Shown here piece after piece: positions 56,822 through 64,000 of a stretch of DNA of 64,000 nucleotides. The notes under the pieces are model-generated. The model was not told the origin of the DNA, made no database searches, and saw nothing but the letters and a program-made list of their open reading frames with translations. The DNA lies in contig NZ_CP079863.1 of NCBI RefSeq assembly GCF_025263485.1, positions 4,464,001 to 4,528,000 of the forward strand, given 5' to 3'. Position 1 is the stretch's first letter. The number at the start of each line of letters is the position of its first letter. The stretch is from Mycobacterium sp. SMC-2 (GTDB taxonomy: Bacteria; Actinomycetota; Actinomycetes; Mycobacteriales; Mycobacteriaceae). The translations under genes and the position numbers were made by a program.

Positions 56822-57484
56822 GTGCCGAGCGCTGCGAAACAGCGGCTCCCGAGAAAGATACGCGCCAACGGCGAACGTTCGCGTCAACGCATCCTCGAGG
56901 CGGCGACACACATCGCGGCTGAGCGCGGTTACGACGGCACCAGCATCGCGTTGGTCAGCGAACGTTCGGGACTACCGGCGAGTTCGATCTATTGGCATTA
57001 CGGAGACAAGGATGCCTTGATCGCGGCCGCCATCGAACACAGCTTCGGTGAATGGCTGGCCGGCGCGACCGCCCTACCGCCGGCGACCCCGGGATCCACG
57101 AGGGCGGGTCGGCTGGTTGCGATGATGCAGCGCACCGCGAACGGCCTGAAGATATCGCGTGTCTTCTTGCGCCTCGGGATGTTGCTCACACTGGAGCACC
57201 GCGATGAAGAGCGCTCGGCGCGACGAATGTTCTTGCAAGTGCGCGACGAGGCATATCGACGCACAGTCGCCTCGTTCACCGAGCTCTTCCCGGAGTTGGA
57301 TGAGTCGGCTGTTCGGCAGCTCGTCACATTCTCGATGGCGATGACCGATGGGCTGTTCATCGCCGGCGAATTCGACAGCAATACCGTTGACATTCTCGGC
57401 CAGTCTGAAATGCTCGCGGCGGCTGTACTCGCCGCTGCCGACCACCTCAGTGCCTCTCGTCCAGGCCCGGCGGTTATCGACTGA
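56822..57484 (+). CDS. TetR-family transcriptional regulator
   Basis: This is a 220-residue protein. The GTG at 56822 is preferred, with AGGAGAAGG just upstream; an in-frame TTG at 56798 lacks a ribosome-binding site. The helix-turn-helix lies near 20-65 (I-L-E-A-A-T-H-I-A-A-E-R-G-Y, then S-G-L-P-A-S-S-I-Y-W-H-Y-G-D-K). The C-terminal domain is helical. It is divergent from the P450 operon across a large dyad and probably controls that operon and itself. Confidence 0.9.
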   Translation: MPSAAKQRLPRKIRANGERSRQRILEAATHIAAERGYDGTSIALVSERSGLPASSIYWHYGDKDALIAAAIEHSFGEWLAGATALPPATPGSTRAGRLVAMMQRTANGLKISRVFLRLGMLLTLEHRDEERSARRMFLQVRDEAYRRTVASFTELFPELDESAVRQLVTFSMAMTDGLFIAGEFDSNTVDILGQSEMLAAAVLAAADHLSASRPGPAVID

Positions 57485-57528
57485 TTCTGGGGTCTCCGGC
57501 CCACTGCTCTATTTCGCGCGCGGCGTCT

Positions 57529-58704
57529 TCAGTCGAGCGCATCGGCATATGCCTCGGCATGTGCGACGGCGTCGTGGTCGTCGATCCAACTGGTGTCGCC
57601 GGGACCGGACGAGATCGAACGATCACGAGCTTCGATGTGACCCTCGTCGGAGTCGAACCGGTTGCCGTTACTCCGGGAATTCCGTTGGATCTCGGTAGTC
57701 CTTGGCCGGCGTAGGTTGACGTAGTGCTGCAGCGCACGTGGAACGTCCGCTCGGTGAGCACGCGCGACGAGTGCTGCAACGGTGACTGCGTCCTCGAGCG
57801 CCTGGTTAGCCCCTTGGCCGGCATGCGGCAACATGGGATGGGCAGCGTCGCCAAGCAGTGCGAGCCGACCGGCCGTCCAGCGGGAAAGCGGCTCCCGGTC
57901 GTACAACCCCCACGCGAACGTATCCCCGATCCGGTCGATGATCCGTTTCACCGTCTCGTCCCAGCCCGCGAAGGCAGCAGCAAGTTCGCGAAGATCGCCG
58001 TGCGCCGACCACGACTCCCTCGCCTTATCGGCGGTCGTGACGAACCCGACATAGTTGACGAGCTCGCCGGCACGCAGGGGGTAGGCGATGAAGTGCTTGC
58101 CCAGCCCCATCCAGATCTGGAACCGCCCCGGCGGCCAATCGACCTCGCTGCTTGGCAGCGTCCCCCGGTACGCCGTCGTTCCCGAGTGCACAGGCTTCGC
58201 CGGAGACACCACGTAACGCTGAAGAAACGAGTGGATACCGTCAGCGGCGATCACTACATCGGCGTCGTAAGACGCGCCGTTCGCGAAGCACACGGTTGCC
58301 CGCTCAGGCTCCTGCTCGAATTGGACGCAACGGTGGCCAGCCACCACGATGTCGTCCGGCAGCTCCGACGCCAGCAATTCGAACAGATCCGCCCGGTGGA
58401 TCCCGAGGTACCTTTCTGAGCCGCCCGGCGTCCGCCGATCCACGCGGGCCACCTCGGTGCCGTCGGCTCCGCTGATGATCATGTCCGTGATCGGGCCGCC
58501 CAACCGGTCGACTACATCACCTACACCCAGGTGCCGGAGCGCCCGGACCCCGTTCGGGGCGAGCATCAGCCCCGCGCCCACCTCCGCCAGCACACCAGCC
58601 TGCTCGAAGCACCGCACTTCGATCCCGCGACGGTAAAACGCGAGCGTGGCCGCCAGCCCGCCAATGCCGCCACCGACAACCGCGACACGCAGGTCTGCGA
58701 CCAT
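57529..58704 (-). CDS. FAD-dependent aromatic monooxygenase (salicylate-hydroxylase-like)
   Basis: This 391-residue group A flavin monooxygenase uses the ATG at 58704 (GGAGG 6 bases upstream). Motifs: V-V-G-G-G-I-G-G-L, the central A-A-D-G-I-H-S, and G-D-A-A-H-P-M-L-P-H-A-G-Q-G-A-N. It is the third enzyme of this type in the window. It lies at the 3' end of the minus-strand Rieske/extradiol block, 105 bases after the cupin, and could hydroxylate a phenolic product of that branch. Confidence 0.87.
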   Translation of the reverse strand: MVADLRVAVVGGGIGGLAATLAFYRRGIEVRCFEQAGVLAEVGAGLMLAPNGVRALRHLGVGDVVDRLGGPITDMIISGADGTEVARVDRRTPGGSERYLGIHRADLFELLASELPDDIVVAGHRCVQFEQEPERATVCFANGASYDADVVIAADGIHSFLQRYVVSPAKPVHSGTTAYRGTLPSSEVDWPPGRFQIWMGLGKHFIAYPLRAGELVNYVGFVTTADKARESWSAHGDLRELAAAFAGWDETVKRIIDRIGDTFAWGLYDREPLSRWTAGRLALLGDAAHPMLPHAGQGANQALEDAVTVAALVARAHRADVPRALQHYVNLRRPRTTEIQRNSRSNGNRFDSDEGHIEARDRSISSGPGDTSWIDDHDAVAHAEAYADALD

Positions 58705-58809
58705 GCTCAGGCCTCCTGTGCAGCAATTAAGGCGCACCCGACAGATGTCTGGGCAGCAAGCGGGTTTCGGTGCGTTGACCGCGCCGGGGTCTCTCGAGTG
58801 AACCCGGCT

Positions 58810-59250
58810 TCACGATCCTGCGTTTCGTTCGACGAGGACTTTCTCGTACCCGCCTGTCGCATCGGTGACAGCGAGATAAGAGGCCGGGGCGCTGGACGTG
58901 TTGCGGATCCCGTGCGGGACACCGGCGGGAACCAGCACCGCCTGGCCCACCGCGAGCGTCACCGGCGGCTCGTCACCGATCGTGTACTCCACCTCTCCTT
59001 GGGTGACGATCTGCAGGTGTTCCATCTTCGGGTGCAGGTGGTAGTCGTTCTCCTGGCCGGGCAGAAGGTTCCACATCACGATTCCTAGTTTGCCGGTGGC
59101 GTAGGCCATGACGACCGTCGGCGCCTCTTCGTCGAAGACCTGATAGGTGGACATCGAGAACACCATCGACGCGGGTTTGCTGGGGTCCATCGCCGACATG
59201 AAGTCCCCGACGAACTTCTCAGCCGGTGGTGCGGGTGTGTGATCGGTCAT
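58810..59250 (-). CDS. Cupin-domain protein, copy 3
   Basis: This 146-residue single cupin has the same ligand layout as the other two (G-Q-E-N-D-Y-H-L-H-P-K-M-E-H; P-A-G-V-P-H-G-I-R-N). It is closest in overall pattern to copy 1, including F-S-M-S-T-Y-Q-x-F-D-E and the terminal E-K-x-L-V-E-R. The ATG at 59250 overlaps the preceding stop by ATGA and follows AAGGGAAAGC. It belongs to the Rieske/extradiol operon; its function is not assignable from sequence. Confidence 0.8.
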   Translation of the reverse strand: MTDHTPAPPAEKFVGDFMSAMDPSKPASMVFSMSTYQVFDEEAPTVVMAYATGKLGIVMWNLLPGQENDYHLHPKMEHLQIVTQGEVEYTIGDEPPVTLAVGQAVLVPAGVPHGIRNTSSAPASYLAVTDATGGYEKVLVERNAGS

Positions 59251-59921
59251 GCTTTCCCTTCCGCTTGCGAGGAGAGCTTCGGCGTGTAGGTCCCGCCCGC
59301 CAGCCACGCCTCCTCTTCGGCGATCAGCGAATCGATGAGGTCCGGCCGGTCGATGCCCGGCAACGTCCGGTCCGCCTCCGCGCCCATCAGGTCCATGAAG
59401 GCGCTCATGAACTTGTAGCTCTGCCGGAAGGTGGCCAGCCGCTCCTTGTCGATGGGCAGGGTCTCGCCGGGGATCGTCGGCGTGAAGGCGTCACGTTGGT
59501 AGCAGGCCCTGAACGACCGCAGCTTCCAGGCGCCGTCGCCGTCACGCTCGACCATCGACCGGTGGCGGACGAAGATCGTGTGGTCGACCTCGACGTCGGT
59601 GATGAGCAGGCGGCCGTGCACCGTGCATCCGGTGTCGGCGATCGCCCGATGCCCCTGCAGCTTCACTGAAGTCGGGCCGACGACGTGAATCGACGACGAC
59701 CACTTCTGGTCCGGCGCCGTCATGTTGCGCGAGGCCTCGATGAAGTCGTGGCCGGTGCCGTTGAACCAGAACACCCGCACGTGGGATTCGTCGTGGTAGG
59801 AGGCGTGCATCAAGTCCCACTGGCCGGTATCCCGGGCCATCCGTTCGTCCGCGGCAAGCCGGGTGATCGCCGCCTCGGCTCGCGCCGTCTCCAGGTCGGT
59901 CATCTCGGGCATGGGCGTCAC
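59247..59921 (-). CDS. NTF2/SnoaL-like protein
   Basis: This 224-residue protein is of the NTF2-like superfamily (polyketide cyclase, scytalone dehydratase and beta-subunit-like fold), with a core of about 140 residues and a helical C-terminal extension. The GTG at 59921 overlaps the beta-subunit stop (GTGA); in-frame ATGs at 59912 and 59903 are alternatives. The core has H-A-S-Y-H-D-E-S-H-V near its start, a possible catalytic His/Asp region. It could be a dehydratase, isomerase or second small subunit of the oxygenase complex. Confidence 0.72.
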   Translation of the reverse strand: MTPMPEMTDLETARAEAAITRLAADERMARDTGQWDLMHASYHDESHVRVFWFNGTGHDFIEASRNMTAPDQKWSSSIHVVGPTSVKLQGHRAIADTGCTVHGRLLITDVEVDHTIFVRHRSMVERDGDGAWKLRSFRACYQRDAFTPTIPGETLPIDKERLATFRQSYKFMSAFMDLMGAEADRTLPGIDRPDLIDSLIAEEEAWLAGGTYTPKLSSQAEGKA

Positions 59922-60460
59922 AGCGGAAACGGCAGGCCGGCGACGCCCACCCGAGCCTGGTCGACGGTGACCTCGCGCGCGCCGAGCGTGAGTTGGCCCT
60001 CGGCCGTACGACGCAGCACGTCGTTGCGCTCGCCGGTGAGCAGCTCGTAGGTCTCGCGGTCGTGGCGGGACCGCAGGAACAGCACGTAGCTCGAGACTCG
60101 CAGGTCGGTGCCGCCGGTGCGACGGACGCGGACGTTCGAGACGAACCGCCGGGTCCGCGACGCCGGGTTGTACGCCCACGACGTGTCGGCCTCGGCGATG
60201 CGCTTGACCCGAAACTCGAGCGAGGCTCTGTCTTCCTCGTGGTGGTACATGACCGCGGAGTCGGCGCGATCGCGGCGCAGGCGGGTGGTCTGCACCGGCA
60301 CCTTGTAGGTGACGTCGGGAGCCAACAGCGCAAGCCAACCCGTGAAATCGCCGGCATCGAGCACCTCGGCCTCGGCCATCAAAAACAGCAGCGCATCGAC
60401 GTGGTCCGGATCGGTCGGGCGAACGAGCTCGCCCCGACGTGTCGCGGTGTCAGTCACCAT
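59918..60460 (-). CDS. Rieske dioxygenase beta (small) subunit
   Basis: This 180-residue ring-hydroxylating dioxygenase beta subunit has E-A-E-V-L-D-A-G-D-F near the start, Y-K-V-P-V-Q, and S-R-T-R-R-F-V-S-N-V-R-V-R. The ATG at 60460 follows GGAGGG by 6 bases and overlaps the alpha stop. It directly follows the alpha gene at 60454, so the two form a dioxygenase; the second alpha at 62740 may also share it. Confidence 0.9.
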   Translation of the reverse strand: MVTDTATRRGELVRPTDPDHVDALLFLMAEAEVLDAGDFTGWLALLAPDVTYKVPVQTTRLRRDRADSAVMYHHEEDRASLEFRVKRIAEADTSWAYNPASRTRRFVSNVRVRRTGGTDLRVSSYVLFLRSRHDRETYELLTGERNDVLRRTAEGQLTLGAREVTVDQARVGVAGLPFPL

Positions 60461-61812
60461 GGCTTTCCCTCCAGGAACTCGAAGTAGCGCTCGTAGAAGG
60501 CCCACTGGCCATCGTCGGTGGACACCCCGCGGAAGGCGATGCCGGGCCGGGCGGGGTCGGGGTCCAGGGGTGTTCCGGCCGCCCGGTAGCACGCAAACTC
60601 CTGGCGGGCGATCACCCCATCGAGGTTGCGCTGAATACTGCCGAAGACCTCGAAGTCGTCCTCGTCGATGTAGCCGCCGATCCCGAACGCGGCGGTGCAG
60701 TTCTGCCTCATGCGGGCCTTGAGCTCCTCGGGAGCATCGCGCTCGACGAGGTAGAACAGGAACAGCTCGGTGCGGTCCGGCCCCAGCGGGGCGAAGAATC
60801 GCAGATTCACCGACTGCCCCGCCGGACGCTCACCCTGCTGCCCTGCCCGCTCCGCGCCGAACATCAGGATCGAGGTCGATGGGAAGAGTGCGGCCGTCGA
60901 CGGCGGTGTGGTGCCCAAGTAGGTCACCTGCTCGGGGCTGAGCCGGCGTTCGAGTTGCGGAACAAGCTCCGCGCACATGCCCGCGGGCGGCATCATCGCG
61001 AGGAACTGAGCCGGCTCCAGACCCGTGTCGAAGCGCTCGAAGTCCGGTCCGCTCACGGCGTGGCCGTTGACGCTGGACTTGAAGCCGTAGAGGACCTGCT
61101 CACCGGTCGGTCCCGCGCCGATGTCAGCCAGAGAGCGGTGCATGGACAGTACGTGGTAGTTGTCGCCGTAGCCGCCGAGCAGCTTCCAGTTCGCGTTCAC
61201 CACGAATCGTTGTGGTGGCCCGCACGCCTCCAGACCGGCATCGGTGCGGTTCAGCATCGCGTCGAGGTAGAAGCGGTAGTCCCCGATGTATTGCTCGAGT
61301 GTGGGCGCGTCGTCGGCCCAGGTGGCAAAGATGATCCCGGACATGACGCCCACCCGCGCGTGGCGCAAACCCAGCCGCGCCTTGTCGAGGCGGTCACCGT
61401 AGACGAGCCGCTCGAACGGCACGCCGACGAGCTTGCCGTCCGAGCCGAACGCCCAACCGTGGAACGGACAGGTGTGGGTGCGTGCGTTGCCCGCCTCACC
61501 CCGGCACACCTGCGCGCCACGGTGCGAGCAGACATTCAGCATCACGTGGTACTCACCGACGTGGTCGCGGCTGACGATGACGGGGTCGAGCCCAATCCGC
61601 CTCGTCACGAAATCACCGGGTTGCTGCAGTTCGGCGGTCAGCGCCACCGGAATCCATGCCTTGGCGAAGATGTTGACCAGCTCGAGCTCGAAGATCTCCT
61701 GGTCGGCGAGCACGCGGGCCGACACCGTGCGCTCGGCGCGGTCGATCAGGTCCTCCACTTGGGAGCCGTCGGCGAGCACCGCTTCCGCCGGCCTTCGTCC
61801 GTTGCGTTGCAT
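60454..61812 (-). CDS. Rieske aromatic-ring-hydroxylating dioxygenase, alpha subunit (classical class)
   Basis: The protein has 452 residues. The Rieske site C95-x-H97-x17-C115-x2-H118 has normal spacing; the iron site G-D-N-Y-H-V-L-S-M-H supplies Asp217, His220 and His225. The ATG at 61812 follows AGGAAGGACC. It lies between an extradiol dioxygenase and its beta subunit, so this operon encodes dihydroxylation and then ring cleavage. No diol dehydrogenase is inside the operon; one of the SDRs elsewhere must serve. Confidence 0.92.
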   Translation of the reverse strand: MQRNGRRPAEAVLADGSQVEDLIDRAERTVSARVLADQEIFELELVNIFAKAWIPVALTAELQQPGDFVTRRIGLDPVIVSRDHVGEYHVMLNVCSHRGAQVCRGEAGNARTHTCPFHGWAFGSDGKLVGVPFERLVYGDRLDKARLGLRHARVGVMSGIIFATWADDAPTLEQYIGDYRFYLDAMLNRTDAGLEACGPPQRFVVNANWKLLGGYGDNYHVLSMHRSLADIGAGPTGEQVLYGFKSSVNGHAVSGPDFERFDTGLEPAQFLAMMPPAGMCAELVPQLERRLSPEQVTYLGTTPPSTAALFPSTSILMFGAERAGQQGERPAGQSVNLRFFAPLGPDRTELFLFYLVERDAPEELKARMRQNCTAAFGIGGYIDEDDFEVFGSIQRNLDGVIARQEFACYRAAGTPLDPDPARPGIAFRGVSTDDGQWAFYERYFEFLEGKPW

Positions 61813-61843
61813 ATGGTCCTTCCTCACCCCTCGCGCCGGCGGC

Positions 61844-62740
61844 TCAGACGAGTTCGGTGAGGCCGCGGTGGCCCCACTCGCCCATCCCCGAGCTGCCGCC
61901 CAGGCTGTAGTGCTCGACCCGGAAGGTGTCCGGGTCGATCTGGCGGGCGCCCCAGCCCAATTCGAAATACCAGCCCGACGGGTTGGTGGCGTAGAACGAG
62001 AACATCCGGTCGTTTTGGTGCCGGCCCAGTTCGACCTTGACCAAGTCCCGGGCGTTGCAGATGTCGTACGCGGCGCCGACGTCGTCGAGCGCGGTGTATT
62101 CGAGCATGACGTGGTTGGCGCGCCGCTTCGCCTCGCTGTTGCCGAAGAACGCCAGCGAGTGGTGCCGCGAGTTGCAGTACATGAACGCCGCCACCCGATA
62201 GCCGCCGAAGTTGGGCGTGTCCGACGTCGCCAGACCCAGCGCCGCGCTGTAGAACTGCTCGGCCGCCTCGACGTCGGGGACATAGGTGACGTAGTGGCCC
62301 AAACCCATGCCGTCGGTGAGGAAACCGTCGATCGGCCGGCCTGGCCGGAAAGGCAGGCTGAACGTCAGCTGTGGCCCATACGAGATCTCCATGCGCACCC
62401 TGGAGTGCGGATCGGCGAAGTGCACGAAGCCGAGCACCCGGCGGACCGCCGCCTCTTCGGCCGACCCCTCGTTGACGGCGACCCCCGCGGCCTCGACCTG
62501 TGCCGCGATCGCCCGCATCCGCGAAGCGTCGCGGACCTCCCAGCCGACGTACGCCACGTCCTCGGGTCCATCCCCGCACGGTTGGACGATGAACCGGTGG
62601 TGGTTGATGTCCATCCGCAGGTAGAGGTTCTCACCCTCGCGGCAGGCTTCGAACCCGAGCACCTCGGTGGCGTAGGCCGACCAGGCGTCCAGATCCGCGG
62701 CGTGAATGCCCAGGTAGCTCAGCTCGTCGACCCTGTGCAC
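61844..62740 (-). CDS. Extradiol ring-cleavage dioxygenase (BphC-type VOC family)
   Basis: The product has 298 residues from the GTG at 62740 (MHRVDELSYLGIH), overlapping the preceding alpha-subunit stop by one base (TAGTG). Iron ligands are His149 (G-L-G-H-Y-V), His210 (A-N-H-V-M-L-E) and Glu260 (Y-F-E-L-G-W-G), the BphC set. It is a close paralogue of the enzyme at 50433. Being between two Rieske alpha genes, it is the probable ring-cleavage enzyme for the catechol formed by that branch. Confidence 0.9.
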   Translation of the reverse strand: MHRVDELSYLGIHAADLDAWSAYATEVLGFEACREGENLYLRMDINHHRFIVQPCGDGPEDVAYVGWEVRDASRMRAIAAQVEAAGVAVNEGSAEEAAVRRVLGFVHFADPHSRVRMEISYGPQLTFSLPFRPGRPIDGFLTDGMGLGHYVTYVPDVEAAEQFYSAALGLATSDTPNFGGYRVAAFMYCNSRHHSLAFFGNSEAKRRANHVMLEYTALDDVGAAYDICNARDLVKVELGRHQNDRMFSFYATNPSGWYFELGWGARQIDPDTFRVEHYSLGGSSGMGEWGHRGLTELV

Positions 62741-64000
62741 TACAGTTCGCCCCCGGCCATCAGGTGCAGCCAGCGCAGGTGGAAGGCCCATATGTGGTCG
62801 TCGGAGTTGAAACCGGTCCAGACGGGCCCGGGCCCCGGCCAATCGGTGCTTGGGGCGCCTTTGCTCGGGGCGTAGCTGACCCACTGGCGGCTGCCCTCGA
62901 ATGACTGGTGGGCGCGCTGGGCGCGGCTCCAGATCGCGGTGTCGTCCTGCTCGAACATGCCGGTGGCGCCGAAGGTGGAGTTCACGCCCTGCATGCGGGC
63001 GCGACGTTGCGGGCCGTCGGCAGCCGGGTGGGCGATCACCCAGGTGCGCAATTCGATCTCGCCGGGCCCCACCGGATGCCACACTCGCAGGAATGCGCCG
63101 AAGAACGGCATCGTCAGCCATGACATATTCGGGAACAATGTGGCCACCATGGGCACCGAACCCTGATTGACCAGCGCTAGCTGGGTCTCGTCGAGATGGC
63201 GCGCCATCTGCGGAATCACGTCGGGCGGCAACCAGGTCAGCAGGATCTCCTGCGGTAGCGGCACATCCAGCGCAAGCGCCTGGAACCCGTGACCCCACCG
63301 CGGTTCGGCGCCGAACGCGGCAACCACGTCACTGAAGCCCGGCACCATCCCGAGCTCGACGAGCGACGCGTGGGCAGTCTGCAGGTGGTAGCCGTCGCCG
63401 ACGAAGTTCTCCGCACCCAGCTTCCAGTTGAACGGCACCGACCACCGCTGCGGCGGCCCGACCGAGACGAGGTTGTCGTCGAGGGCGCAGAACATCATGT
63501 CGAAGTAGAAGCGGAAGTCGCCCAGGTACGTCTCGAAGTCAGGCATGTCGTCGTCGAAGGTGGCGAAGATCAACCCGCCCCGGACCGCCACCCGCGCCTT
63601 GCGCATCGCGTAGTCGGCCTTGCCTGTGTCGCCCAACCAGTCGCGCTCGGCCGGCATGGCCTCCAACCGCCCGTCGGGGGTAAACAGCCAGCCGTGATAG
63701 GGGCAGCGGAACCGTAGCGCCTGCCCGCCGTCGGTCACGCACAGCTGTGTCCCCCGGTGCGTGCACCGGTTCAACAGCACGTTGACGGAGCCACCACGGT
63801 CTCTAGACACGATGACCGAGTCACCCGCCATCGGGCGCACCACGTAGTCACCCGGTTTGGGAATCTCCGACTCCAGCCCGACGAACAGCCATGACCGCGA
63901 GAAGATGCGGGTCATCTCCAGCTCGAAGATCTCCGGGTCCGAGAACACCCGCCCCTTGATCCGCCGCCTCTCGAGATCGAAGAGGTCTTCCAGGCGCGTG
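62740..64000 (-). CDS. Rieske aromatic-ring-hydroxylating dioxygenase, alpha subunit, cut by the window edge
   Basis: The frame runs off the 3' edge of the window, so the true start is outside; 419 codons are visible. The visible N-terminus T-R-L-E-D-L-F-D-L-E-R-R-R-I-K matches the paralogue at 25990 about 20 residues from its start. The Rieske site is C-T-H-x17-C-P-Y-H and the iron site G-D-G-Y-H-L-Q-T-A-H. It is the classical class. It appears cotranscribed with the extradiol enzyme and the second alpha/beta pair. Confidence 0.9.
   Translation of the reverse strand, partial: TRLEDLFDLERRRIKGRVFSDPEIFELEMTRIFSRSWLFVGLESEIPKPGDYVVRPMAGDSVIVSRDRGGSVNVLLNRCTHRGTQLCVTDGGQALRFRCPYHGWLFTPDGRLEAMPAERDWLGDTGKADYAMRKARVAVRGGLIFATFDDDMPDFETYLGDFRFYFDMMFCALDDNLVSVGPPQRWSVPFNWKLGAENFVGDGYHLQTAHASLVELGMVPGFSDVVAAFGAEPRWGHGFQALALDVPLPQEILLTWLPPDVIPQMARHLDETQLALVNQGSVPMVATLFPNMSWLTMPFFGAFLRVWHPVGPGEIELRTWVIAHPAADGPQRRARMQGVNSTFGATGMFEQDDTAIWSRAQRAHQSFEGSRQWVSYAPSKGAPSTDWPGPGPVWTGFNSDDHIWAFHLRWLHLMAGGEL

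Noticed and set aside
59922..60338. N-terminal extension of the NTF2-like protein
   Set aside because: It is the alternate frame of the beta-subunit gene; the NTF2 core begins after the GTG/ATG starts near 59921-59903.
61813..62283. N-terminal extension of the Rieske alpha at 60454
   Set aside because: It lies in an alternate frame of the extradiol dioxygenase gene and is Arg/Ser/Thr-rich; ATG 61812 has a good ribosome-binding site.

Overview
The window is GC-rich actinobacterial DNA, most likely from a Mycobacterium or Mycolicibacterium. The evidence is a complete mce-type import operon (two YrbE permeases, MceA to MceF, Mas proteins), a DUF732 and a CAP-domain secreted protein, and a dense set of P450s, SDRs and Rieske oxygenases. 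No rRNA, tRNA, CRISPR array, insertion sequence or phage gene was recognised.

Layout. (1) 1-10094, minus strand: a ten-gene mce operon, yrbEA-yrbEB-mceABCDEF-mas-(second mas, cut by the edge). (2) 10372-13154: a fused electron-transfer flavoprotein (EtfB+EtfA in one chain) convergent with the first of two heme-oxygenase-like diiron (HDO-type) proteins. (3) 13311-20583: amidohydrolase/decarboxylase, P450, an SDR-Rieske-small-protein operon, an acetoacetyl-CoA-synthetase-like ligase and an EthD-like protein. (4) 20731-25944, plus strand: a six-gene operon of a second Rieske oxygenase, its small companion, NmrA, a DapB-like protein and two SDRs. (5) 25990-28746: a classical Rieske alpha/beta pair divergent from a TetR regulator. 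(6) 28961-35653, minus strand: third Rieske/companion pair, P450, a 6-oxocamphor-hydrolase-like crotonase, ferredoxin, SDR and aldehyde dehydrogenase. (7) 35777-42393: second HDO protein, secreted pair, two sister P450s, SDR, maleate-isomerase-like protein and cupin. (8) 42624-52201: GMC oxidoreductase, NTF2-FMO fusion, cupin, NahE-type hydratase-aldolase, two FAD monooxygenases, an extradiol dioxygenase and a GntR regulator. (9) 52268-57484: acyl-CoA dehydrogenase, small protein, VOC protein, SDR and P450, divergent from a second TetR. (10) 57529-64000, minus strand: FAD monooxygenase, cupin, NTF2-like protein, Rieske beta and alpha, extradiol dioxygenase and another Rieske alpha cut by the edge.

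Together this reads as an import-plus-catabolism island for a hydrophobic, probably polycyclic compound. Mce would bring the substrate in. P450s and Rieske oxygenases would hydroxylate it, SDRs would dehydrogenate diols and alcohols, and extradiol enzymes would open an aromatic ring. The hydratase-aldolase and ALDH would shorten the chain, flavin monooxygenases would hydroxylate the resulting phenolic acid, and the OCH-like crotonase could open a saturated ring at a beta-diketone. CoA ligase, acyl-CoA dehydrogenase and ETF would pass products to beta-oxidation. The substrate cannot be read from the sequence.

The most unusual features are three copies of a two-gene module (a Rieske alpha with an expanded cluster motif plus a 113-residue companion of unknown function), the duplicated HDO genes with matching promoters, the single-chain ETF, and an AT-rich palindromic element at nearly every promoter, which suggests the cluster is one regulon.
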